This document shows, in pieces, positions 53,812-64,000 of a DNA stretch of 64,000 nt. Position 1 is the first letter of the stretch; every line of letters starts with the position of its first letter. Made by a program: the position numbers and the translations under genes. This stretch comes from Periconia sp. R9002 (taxonomy: Eukaryota > Ascomycota > Dothideomycetes > Pleosporales > Periconiaceae). The stretch spans positions 682,001 to 746,000 of the forward strand of contig JAMAHW010000003.1 of NCBI GenBank assembly GCA_023627715.1, given 5' to 3'. The notes beneath the pieces are model-generated. The model did no database searches and was not told the DNA's origin. It was given only the letters and a program-made list of their open reading frames with translations.

Positions 53812-56800
53812 TCCAATCATGAACGGCCTCTGTGGCTATTCGGACAAAGCAAATTGTTCAAACTCGACTTCCATCATGATTGTGCATTTAGCGGGTGGGG
53901 TGTAACTGGGTATATCTACTTCACGATCGGATCGATCTAGGGATCAGGAAAAAGAGGCAGGGGGCGCTATCGTTACTTCTTAAAGGTTGGAATGGGGCAA
54001 TGTTCCCTTTCTTACCTTCTTTTTTCCAAAACGCCTTTATTACTTTCTGTATACAAGCGTTGATCGCTGCTCTTGTACTTTTCAATACTTTTAGTTCTTC
54101 CTTCTAGATTCCCCAATTTTCTCATTGTTGTATGTTGCTATCATAGACAAATTTTTTTACGTCGCACTCATCAGCGCCTTTCGATTCTCCACATGCCGAG
54201 GCTTTCTATCATTTCTACTTTGCTTCCCCCCAATCACTTTCTCGCTGGGACCTTTTAATTATTTTTTTCTCCTCTTTTCTTTTCGAAACGGCATAGAGGA
54301 TCTGGAACCAACTTCTGTATCAGGTAATCATACGAAATCAAGAGAGTCATCACCCACACTTCTTCTCTCCATCTCATCTGCCCGTACTCCGGGTTGAAAC
54401 CCAAAAGAAAAAGAAAAGTGTTATCAAAGTATCAGTCGACCTTCCTGACAAGGGAATAAGTCCCTCTCTTCTCTCAAACTTGCTACAAAACCTAAGCCCA
54501 ACCCCCACGCGCGTTCCGGCTTGGAATCCTCTCACATCATCCTTCTGCCGTAAGCACAACTTTTAGCCACGCCGAACCCAAGCCTGCTTTCTTCTCCATC
54601 CTGACTTAGTTTATCCGTACTGTACCGCTAATAATTCACCGAGACAGAAGCACGTGTTAAAACGTCCCAACTCGCACTTGAACTAGGGTACACCGGGAAA
54701 AGAAAGAGGAAGGAATATGCGGAGAGACCGAAAACATCTCACCGTCGCACACGGATTTCATGATTTTCATCTCAGAAAACCTCACAACGAATGCAAGGAA
54801 AAGGGTCCGCCTAAGTCCGCCCGGGTAAATGACTGATAGTCGTTTGGCGATTTCTTACTGCGACAATCACATCGCGAAATTCGCTGGCATCCCTTCCCTC
54901 CTCTGACTCTTCACCGCCTCGGCCCCTCAAACCTCTGAGACAAAAAGATTCATCATACGTGTATACATCAGCAAAGCAAGCATCATGTCACTCTCGTCTC
55001 ACCAGCATAGCATCCCTTCGATCCGTATTCCTCGGCATCAAAATCGGCAAAGAAAACAAATCCAAAAGGAATGCGCGCGCATGTGCTAAGAACCATCAGG
55101 GCCCATGCTTAGAACCCGGCTGGGCCGACCGACAGCGAGATGATGGCCAGAAGGCGCGCCGCTCCGCTCCCGTCTCGGGACGCAGCTCTTTTCCCATCTC
55201 GATACAAAAAACCTAGAGTTGATTTAAAATAAACGGTGTGAGCGGTGAGATGAGAAGAGCATAGCTCGTGAGAATGACTTGTTCCGGCACGCGTCCGGGA
55301 CCTCCGCGTACCCTGGACCGTGGACGGGATTTCGTGTATGGCGTAAGATAAGCAGAGGACAGAGGGAAAAAAGATGGAAAGCCACGTAGGTAATGTTACG
55401 TCTTTGTCTGGCTGTTCGTATTGTCGCTGCAATGCACTGGGGAATGCCTACTCAGATGATTTCGCATGTGTGATGACGCTTGCGCCCGTGGAGAAGGTGC
55501 GAGCGTTTGGTTTCCGACGCCATTGATGAATAACACTGAAAAACACCCAATGCCCAAAACACCACGAAACCCAAGCTGAACGATTGCGATCATGGTGTAG
55601 TAATCGTTCTTATCAGCAAAAACCGTGTTTCTATGTTTGGACCATCAATATTATTGCATGTCGCGGCGTACTATCAATATCACACCTCCACATATACACC
55701 CAACTCGCCCGTAACGACCTGCACTGCTGCTGCATGGAAGCTTCTATCAAATAACCTCCACTACATGGGTACATCCTGACCCCTTCTCCACGCATGCGGG
55801 GGGGCATACCCCAACCCTTGCCTTCTAGAACGTGGGAAAAAAGCCGTTATTCAATGATCAAAAGAGGCAGGCGGACAAAGCAGGCAACAACGAAAAAAAA
55901 AACACGCCTATTATTATCATCTTACAGCCTATCCCGCACCGGGGTTCCCGTTCTCGAACTGCATGATGCATTGCAGGTCGATAAATGGACTCGTACTTGC
56001 CTTGTTTCTTGGTCCTTTTTTCAGTGGTTATCCCCGGTAGCTGGAGCTGCTCAGGCGCGGGTAATTTCGTATTGCTATACGAAGGCACACGGCACGCGCA
56101 CGGGGGCGTGGACACACACTCCCACGCGTACGTATACAAGGTGGTACTATGTCATATTGAGAATAATCTTCGTGTATATGGTGGTATCTGAAGGGGTTTG
56201 TTAGGGGTGGGAGAGGATATGGAGAAATAAAATAGTACTGACTAGACTCAATGCTGCCTTCATTCTTCACCATATTGCGTGTCTATGTATTCATCTACTC
56301 GCCTTGGCTCGTTCATCCCTTCGATCCTTTGCAGCCTAAATGTCTGTACGGCGCGGTGCGGCGAAGTCTTATCCGTCCACGTCCTTGATTGCTTGTTTAA
56401 CAGCGAGGATGTGGAACACAGTGGCTCTCTCGCTCATCTACCTCTCAGCACCTGTGTATTGTAACCTCCATATGCCTCAGTTTGTGTATAGTAATGAGAC
56501 TGGATCGATAAGAACCCCAATGTAAGTCTAAATCTACGAGAAAATCGAATCTTGAAACCAGGGAAATCATGCTTCTCTTCGCGTATGTGTGACTAAAACT
56601 TCCATAACCACGAGCATCAACAGACCACAATGACGATACACATTTCACGTTTAACACTCACCACGCACAATCTCCGTTTCATAATATTTCCCATACTACA
56701 TTGTTCATCCACTCGCACCTCGTAGTGTCGCATCGTGCCGTATTATCACATGTGTATTCCCAAATTTCAAACCCAGAACTACTCCAGTCGTTAGCATCGA

Positions 56801-57823
56801 GGTTTTGAATCAAGTCGAATGCGTGACCCATCCACGAAACTAACCCCCAAAACATATTCATACAGCAAGATCAGAGCAATTGACATGCTATTTCATCTGT
56901 CAAGCTCCACATGAAACCAAGGCCGTTTACACAGTGTATGCGCGTACACCACGTTCCCTTGTTCAGAACCCACAAGGGACTACTGTCAAGAAGATTCTGG
57001 GATAGGAAAAGGCCCGCGATATTGTTTTCGCCAAGTTTTAGGAGTGTATGTGTGAATTAAGCTTTGCGGGGAGTGCGGGTCCATTGCATGGATGAAGGTT
57101 TGGGGTGCAGATGATTTGGATTTGTAGAGAGGGCAGGCATTGAGGGGGGCGGAGATGCTGGAGATACTGATTGTTGGCTTCATCTGGAGAACGTCTACCA
57201 AAGTTACGTAGTCTGCCACGTATGTGTTTCCTTCTTCCCATGGAAAGGATGCCAATCATGGAATTTCGAGTTCCTGAGGTATGGGATTGGCTAGTCCGTG
57301 GTTTGGATTGGTGTGCAACTTTCCCCCGTCCACCCGCACATAAAGTTAAACTTAAAATGAAGCTCATGATGTATTCACATCTGTACATATATACGCAAAA
57401 CCTAATGCACCCACAATTCTGTGCGTCGCAGCACAAGCAGGTTTTAGAAATTTGACTTTCCCATGGATCAAAGTCTGTAACACAATATGCAATTGATGAG
57501 AATACGATAATGAAATGAATGCATATGTGATTGCAGTCTTCGTCAGCAGCCTGCCAACCGGACTGTCTTCACCATGGGTATCTTAAAATTTCCCCCATTA
57601 GCCCTCTTTTCGCCCTCAAATTGAAATCTATTGTGATCGTTTTACCTCATTTCGTGTTGAGTGATTGGAAATACGCCCTATTCCTTGGTACTGCCTCAAT
57701 TCCTGCGGCGCTGAACGTATATACACTACTCATATATGTTATACAAATTTTATACAATTAATGTGGCAAACAAGAAAGAAAGAGAAAAAAAAGTTCGCTC
57801 GCAAGGAACATCTGCGAAACGGT
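53812..57823. other. Gene-poor region, right part
   Basis: About 4 kb without a convincing gene. Frames are short and biased toward Ser/Cys/Tyr as in random sequence. No transposon ends or long repeats were noticed. Confidence 0.5.
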
Positions 57824-60231
57824 TCAGTCGTCATTTTTGACAGTTGGCTCTGACTCTGGTTGTAATCCCAAGGGGTGTTTGGGTTTCTTCAAAGGGCGTC
57901 GATTGAGCCTACTCTTAACAATGATTGGAGCTTCGCTCTGAACTTGATGTGCTGGTGAAAAAGAGCTATGTGAGCTGGTCGACTCGAATGATTCAGTTCC
58001 AGCGAATGGTCCTTGACTGAGGTCCACCTTGTCTGACAGGGCTATCCGAGAAGGAGTTCGTAACTCTTGGATTCGCGATCGAAGAGTGTCAAGAGGTAGA
58101 GGAAGGCCTTTGCTAGTAGGAGGGCCTTTGCTGCCGGAGGATATCTTTATTCCTCTTTCAGCTTGATTCATCATCTCTACAATCGATACCCAATTCTGGA
58201 AGCGTAATTCACCTAAGGGAATGCCAGTGGACGCAGAAGGGACAGCCCCGTCGCTGCGTTCCTTGGTTTTCTGAGGAGGTTGATGGGGGTCCACCGTAAA
58301 TTCATCATAGATGATACGCAAATCTTCTAAAGTTCCTAGAGGAGTTTCTTCTGGATAGATTGTCATGTAGAATGGCGTTTTCTTCAGATCCAGGGGCTGT
58401 GCGGACATGACCACAGTAACAATATTGCTGAGTTGAGCTCTCAACTCTTGAATATGAGAGGCGAAACGGGTGGGGCCCGTCAGATCAAGTGGATATTCCT
58501 GCTTGACTTCGGCTTGTACCAATATACCATTCAGGCTCCCTCTAAGACCTGCGTCGATGGTATGCTCCAAGCGCGAAATTTGCTCTCTACAATATAGGAC
58601 TTCGTCTCCAATTTTGCAAGCCTTTGCAAAAGTGACCCAGTCGTCAGAGCTGATCTGTTGACCTTCCTCTTCAGACGACGTAACAATCTGGGCCCAATAC
58701 TGTTTTAGTAAGGCTGAGTCTTGAATCAGGCCAGCGCTTTTTAAGATGATTCTTCTCCCAACATCGCCGAGGTCTATCTTTCCCAGTTGGGCATCTTGGA
58801 GTGTTGCATGGAGCAAATCTGGAACGCGCTGTGAGGCTGCCAGACTTATAAGAGCAGTGAAAAAACGCGGATGAGGAGGCATTCCGGCGTGTATAAGTTG
58901 TGAAACAAATCGGTGAGCCACAGACACTAGAGCTTTACGATACTCTGCCTGGATTGCGACAGATTCCTCGTCAGGTTGCTCCCCGGGTAATACATTCTCA
59001 AAACCGCCAATTACAGCGCCGATGTGCACGCCCTCCAACCTTCCACCAGCCTCTAGATAGGCGTACACGGCGTTCGCAATTGCGCGAAGAAGTATCATGC
59101 GATGGTTGAGAGATGTAGAAGTAGCCATAGCGTGCCGAAGCTTTGAAATTAAAACAGTAAGATGACTTTGTTTGAACACAATGCCTGCGCGGCAGGCCAT
59201 AAGATAGGCAGTATACGCCTCGTTCAAAGGCCGCTCGGTCATAAAAAGCTCGAAAAAACGAGTAGGAACTTTGATAGGATATAAACGTAGTGCGGTGTCA
59301 AGAGCTAAGTAGGCATTTTTCCAGTCGCCACTTTTGATACGCGCAGTAAGGATACCTTGAAGAAGAAGAATAGGTAAATCTGTCATGGCAACCGGCTGGT
59401 CTCTATTGGGGATGATGGCGTTCGGCGACAAATGATATGCGGCGAAAGTGCCTGGAAAGCGTTTAAGGGCGATCGCGTAGAGGCTCTCCCATTCAGGGAG
59501 CGAGCCTTCGTTACCGTAGACCATGAGCTCGATTGCAGCTCCATAGAGAGATGGTGACACGTAACTGCTATCCTGCTGGAGGAGCCAGTGCCAAAAGGCG
59601 TAGCCCTCATCGTATTTGCCTAATGACTTGAAGATACCCAGCAGATGAACGTGAGCGAACGGGTGCGGTGGAAGGCTTCCGGCTTTAATGTCCTCGATCA
59701 AGCGTTGTACGAAGGGATAGACGCCCTGGATGGATACGTGGTGGGGAGGAACGTTACGAAGGACCGTATGTATTGCTCCAGCTATTTGGAGGGTCTCGTT
59801 CTGTTCCAAGGTTCGCTTTTCAAGGAGGGATGGGTACATGTCCATTATCAGCTTCAGGTTGCGAGCTTCGCAGGCCTTACGCAACTGGAGCAACAGCCGA
59901 ATAGTCTATGGTTGTGAGCTACACTGTATATTATGAGGTATAGAATAGAACCAACTTCATCCTTTGCGAGCTTTCTTTGCTCATATTCTTCTTTCGATTT
60001 TGATTTGCGTGGCCGCGGTGGATCCTCTCCAACAGCTTTGACCTTCCTAAAAGGTCGAGAATCAGACCATTTGAATCTGACAGTCTGAGCTGGAGAGCGT
60101 GCAGCCCACCATCGTTCCGACTGTTGGAGGTAAAGGGCACGCGTAGCTGGCGAGCGCAGCAGTCGTTGGATGAGAAAGGGCGACGAGGGAATGGTTGTGG
60201 AGACGTGAGACGTCTTGACCCAAGCGAGCAT
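57824..60231 (-). CDS. Mitochondrial helical-repeat (PPR/TPR-like) protein
   Basis: Exons 59956-60231 and 57824-59905 give 785 residues; the 50-bp intron uses donor GTTGGT. The N-terminus (MLAWVKTSHVSTTIPSSPFL, later LLRSPATRALYLQQSER) is rich in Ser/Thr/Arg with no acid before residue 38, a likely mitochondrial presequence. Repeating helical pairs of about 35 residues follow, for example FAHVHLLGIFKSLGKYDEGY, LLQGILTARIKSGDWKNAYL and RFFTALISLAASQRVPDLL. This fits the degenerate PPR-like proteins fungi use for mitochondrial RNA or translation. The C-terminal 250 residues are less regular and end in a basic/polar tail. I do not recognise a named orthologue. It is divergent from the coatomer zeta gene with about 340 bp between starts. 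Confidence 0.75.
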
Positions 60232-60574
60232 TCCGGATGAACAATCGAATCGCTATACCCCCAGAGGCGGCAATCCGACCAGTTGCATGATAATGTGGAA
60301 GGAGCGAACAGAGGGATTGTTGCTTCACAAAGTTGCGATACCTTTTTTACGGACGCCAAGCCCGCGGGGAATCTGATTGGTTGCGCTGCGGTTGCGGAGC
60401 GGACACCTCTCCAAATAACTAGCCTCCCCGCTACTACTCGCCATTGTACATGTGGGCTGGGTGTGCCGATACGATCACGATATACATACTCAATACGCGC
60501 TCGAAGAGATACGTGAGCTCGCCGCCGATCCATTGACATTCACCTTGATTTGTCTTCCGGTCATACTATCCATC

Positions 60575-61383
60575 ATGGCGCGCCCTCTCTCCCTCTTCAG
60601 CGTGTCTGCCATTCTCATCCTGGCCATTGACGACAGCTCCCGCATCCTCACCAAATACTACCAAAGCCCACACCCGCCCCAGGGCAACCCTGCTGATTAC
60701 CCTGGCCAAATTGCATACAAGACAGTGAAAGATCAGAAGGCGTTCGAGAAAGGTCTATTAGGTGGGTTGCATGTGGGATGAGCGCGGGTGTTGGCAGTGT
60801 CTGACGGGCATCCCCAGAGAAAACCGCAAAACAAACGACCGATATCATACTCTATGATCAGAAGGTCATTGTGTTCAAAATGGAGTCGGATGTCATGCTC
60901 TACGTTGTAGGCGGTGCCGAGGAGAACGAGGTTCTGTTATACAGGTAACGTTCGGACCTGGAATCGATTTCCTGAGTGCTAACAGTAATCGGCAGTGTGG
61001 TTTTGGCGCTACGGGACTCGCTCAACATCCTCCTCAAGTGCGTATCGCTTCGCTATTCTTGCAGAATACTCTTATTAATACCATGGACAGAAACTCGGTC
61101 GATAAACGCACAGTGATTGAAAACTATGATTTGGTGGTATGCTTGGACTCATTCCGACATACGGCTATAAACTAACATACATAAGTCTCTCGCTGTCGAT
61201 GAGCTCGTGGACGACGGTATCATTCTGGAGACCGACCCTGTGGTCATCGCATCGCGCGTTAGCAAACCACCCCAACAGGACATGACGTCGGTTAGAAACA
61301 TCGACCTTTCGGAACAAGGATTCCTGAACGCATGGGAGTTTGGAAAACGGCAATTGGCAGAGAGAATACGGCAGGGTCTATAG
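60575..61383 (+). CDS. RET3: Coatomer subunit zeta (COPI)
   Basis: Exons 60575-60761, 60818-60944, 60996-61037, 61091-61136 and 61186-61383 give 199 residues, the normal length. The longin-like fold begins SLFSVSAILILAIDDSSRIL and continues FEKGLLEKTAKQTTDIILYD, DVMLYVVGGAEENEVLLY, VVLALRDSLNILLKNSVDKR and IENYDLVSLAVDELVDDGII. The C-terminal extension (VSKPPQQDMTSVRNIDL, then AWEFGKRQLAERIRQGL) is typical of the fungal subunit. It pairs with gamma-COP in the COPI coat for Golgi-to-ER transport. Five exons, all with GT-AG junctions, one only 42 nt. Confidence 0.95.
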
Positions 61384-61738
61384 GCACTTAGATGAGGGTA
61401 TATCTGGCGTTGGAGGCGTCTGAGGCCATGCCCGCACAGGGATCGCCATTTCCCTTTCGCTATGCGAATCCAAGCATGAAAGTTTGATTTTCGGACATAA
61501 GCCACATGCAAGCGACAAATTTCTCAGCTTTTTGAGTGAGAAACTAGAATGAATGTTTGAATATGCGGTTTGCAAATATTACATAAGCGCCAGGGATGGA
61601 GGGTTGCCCGCCGCTAGTTCAGCCCTACGCGCCACACCCCAACTTCGTCATTGTCCCACCTTCAATCCTTAACAATCACCCCACTAACCCATTCTTTTCT
61701 CTCACACACACACTCTCTCTGTCCTCTTGTCTAGCAGC

Positions 61739-64000
61739 ATGAAACAGCGCTTCTCTTCCTTGGATGTCAAGGTTAGTCTTACAATGTTATTTTGTCGCAA
61801 ACTTCAGACTCACGGCTGCAATAGGTTATTGCTCATGAGCTTTCCAAGACAATCGTCCCGCTCAGAGTCACCAACGTCTACGATCTCTCTTCGGTATTCG
61901 CTCCATCCCAAAACTTTTCTGCTGATTCGAATGGCTTTTCTGACTCTAACCTAGCGCATATTCCTCTTCAAGTTTCATAAACCAGACCACCGTGAGCAAC
62001 TGATTGTAGAGTCTGGCTTCCGCTGCCACCTCACATCCTACGCCCGCACCACCGCCTCCGCACCATCAGCATTTGTGAGCAAGCTACGAAAGTACCTGAA
62101 GACCCGCCGCGTGACAGCGGTATCGCAAATTGGAACCGATAGAATAATAGAGTTCCAATTCTCAGATGGACTTTACAGGCTGTATTTTGAGTTCTACGCG
62201 AGTGGCAACATCGTACTGACCGACGGCGATTTGAAGATTTTAGCCCTATTGCGTAACGTGGAAGAAGGCGCAGAGCATGAAAAATTACGGGTTGGATTGG
62301 AGTACAATCTGTCGCTGCGACAAAATTATGAGCGCATCCCTGAACTCACCGAGGAGAGGGTGCGCGAAGGTCTCCAAAAGGCTCTGGATCGGCAAAAGTC
62401 CCAGCCAGAGGCCACTGGGAAGAAAGCCCAGAGGCAAGCAAAAGATGCATTGCGAAAAGCGCTAGCGGTATCAATCACAGAATGCCCTCCGCTGCTTGTG
62501 GACCATGCTTTGCATGTCGCGCAATACGATACCACGCTAAAACCAGATCAAGTCCTCGCAGACCATGCATTATTGACAAAACTCGTGGATGTCCTCCGAA
62601 ATGCGCGCAGTATATCCGAAAACATCACACAGCATGATCAAATCAAAGGCTACATATTGGCCAAACCAAATCCGGCAGCCGCGACGGATACTACGGAAAA
62701 CTCCGAACAGTCAAAATATCTGTACGACGATTTTCACCCTTTTCAGCCTAAACAATTCGAAAACTCTGACTATACCTCCCTGGAGTTCGAAGGCTTCAAC
62801 AAGACTGTCGACGAGTTCTTTTCCTCAATTGAAGGACAGAAATTGGAGTCAAAGCTGCACGAGCGCGAGCTAGCTGCGAAGAAGAAGCTGGACCAAGCAC
62901 GCAAGGAACACGAGAATCGTATTGGAGGTCTTCAGCAAGTTCAGGAGCTGAATTTCAAGAAAGCCGAAGCCATTCTCGCCAATGTACATCGCGTGGAGGA
63001 GGCCATTGCTGCTGTCAATGGGCTTATTGGACAGGGCATGGACTGGGGTGAAATTGCGCGACTTATAGATCGTGAGCAAAACCAAGGCAATCCTGTTGCT
63101 CAGCTTATCCGGCTTCCGCTCAAGCTTAACCAAAATACCGTGACCTTGCTACTCGATGAGACAAATTGGGATGAGGAGAACCCGGTCGAGGATGAGGGGT
63201 ACGAAACCAGCTCTGTCAGTGAGGAAAGTGACGAAGATGAAGAGAACATTTCAAAGGCCAAGAGGAAACCTACTGAGTCACAATCCGCTATAATCCCTAA
63301 GCTGGCTATCGACATCGATCTGGGACTCTCTGCTTGGGCTAATTCCAGTGAATATTTTGACGAGAAAAAGGCCGCCAAGGGGAAGGAGTCGCGAACGCAG
63401 GAAGCTTCGTCTTTAGCCCTAAAGAACACCGAGAGAAAGGTAGCTGCGGATCTGAAAAAGGGTTTGAAGCAAGAGAAAGAAGTTCTACGGCCAGTGCGAA
63501 GGCAGCAGTGGTTCGAAAAATTCGTATTTTTTGTATCGTCTGATGGATATCTGGTCATAGGCGGAAAGGACGCTCAACAAAACGAAATCATCTATCGGAA
63601 ATACCTTAGAAAGGGCGATGTTTATGTCCACGCAGACTTGAAAGCAGCTACACCTATGGTTATTAAGAACAAACCGAACACGCCGGATGCACCAATCCCT
63701 CCTTCGACCCTTTCGCAGGCCGGACACCTTTCAGTCTGTACATCAGAGGCATGGGATTCAAAGGCCGTCATGTCTGCTTGGTGGGTAAATGCTGATCAAG
63801 TCAGCAAGACTGGTCATACTGGCGAATTTCTAGGGCCAGGTCTGTTTAACATCACCGGAAAAAAAGAGTATCTGCCCCCCGCCCAGCTCATAGTGGGTCT
63901 GGCGGTCATGTTCGAGATAAGTGATGATAGCAAAGCTCGACACAAGAAACATCGCGTCAATGAACCTGTGGATGCTCTGCACGAAGATACGGCTGCCCCA
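61739..64000 (+). CDS. RQC2: Ribosome quality control factor Rqc2/NEMF (partial, 3' end outside window)
   Basis: Exons 61739-61771, 61825-61893 and 61955 to the window edge encode the first 716 residues, open to the end. It starts MKQRFSSLDVKVIAHELSKT and continues NVYDLSSRIFLFKFHKPDH, the NFACT-N signature. A coiled coil (ELAAKKKLDQARKEHENR) and the middle helical part with ANVHRVEEAIAAVNGLI follow, then an acidic linker and the NFACT-R domain (VSSDGYLVIGGKDAQQNE, GDVYVHADLKAATPMVIKN). Next come SAWWVNADQVSKTGHTGEF and AQLIVGLAVMFEI. The family recognises stalled 60S subunits with peptidyl-tRNA, recruits Ltn1 and adds C-terminal Ala/Thr tails. The expected C-terminal NFACT-C part lies beyond the window. 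Confidence 0.94.

Noticed and set aside
1..64000. tRNA or rRNA genes, CRISPR arrays, and a secondary-metabolite cluster suggested by UsgS
   Set aside because: No cloverleaf with a convincing T-loop was found by eye, no spaced repeats exist, and no synthase or cluster enzymes surround UsgS.

Overview
The window is nuclear DNA from a filamentous ascomycete, most likely a Dothideomycete. Genes are mostly 1-4 kb apart on both strands and carry 0-8 short GT-AG introns, typically 45-60 bp with a CTAAC/CTGAC-type branch point. The gene set is ascomycete core: UsgS, INP1, VID27, VTC4, TPS1, a Gal80-like protein, a homeodomain-C2H2 factor and a HAM1-like protein. An introner-like element inside one gene also fits, because such elements are best known from Dothideomycetes. 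No prokaryotic operons, CRISPR arrays, rRNA or convincing tRNA genes were seen.

Layout. 1-6.1 kb: the start of a minus-strand gene cut by the window edge, a large AAA ATPase, and a mitochondrial rRNA methyltransferase (MRM2). 6.2-17.2 kb: a 160-bp inverted-repeat element, a mitochondrial carrier, malic enzyme and a HAM1-like protein. 17.8-22.6 kb: the polyphosphate polymerase VTC4, with CACGTG (PHO-type) sites upstream, and a Gal80-like oxidoreductase with a tight TCCGCA cluster upstream. 23.2-31.0 kb: a homeodomain/C2H2 transcription factor, UsgS and INP1. 31.8-36.4 kb: formamidase, followed by a decayed duplicated block containing a zinc-finger pseudogene, a truncated second copy of it, a second copy of the introner-like element and a fragment of formamidase. 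36.8-49.2 kb: TPS1, a HIRIP3-like nuclear protein, a tiny spliced membrane protein, AP-1 beta, VID27 and an ankyrin protein. 49.2-57.8 kb: a gene-poor stretch with one small plausible gene. 57.8-64 kb: a mitochondrial helical-repeat protein, coatomer zeta, and the 5' part of RQC2/NEMF.

The genes do not form a pathway or a secondary-metabolite cluster. They are independent housekeeping functions: vesicle coats (AP-1 beta, COPZ), mitochondria (MRM2, carrier, malic enzyme, helical-repeat protein), phosphate and carbon storage or stress (VTC4, TPS1), ribosome quality control (RQC2) and peroxisome inheritance (INP1).

The most interesting observation is a 126-bp intron in the AAA ATPase gene (3028-3153). 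It is about 87% identical, without gaps, to a non-genic copy in reverse orientation 33 kb away (35950-36075). The intron is flanked by a GTAT direct repeat, and one copy of that repeat forms part of the 5' splice site. These are the hallmarks of intron birth from a mobile introner-like element.

Exon boundaries were placed by eye from splice signals, reading-frame continuity and protein-family expectation. They have not been tested against RNA.
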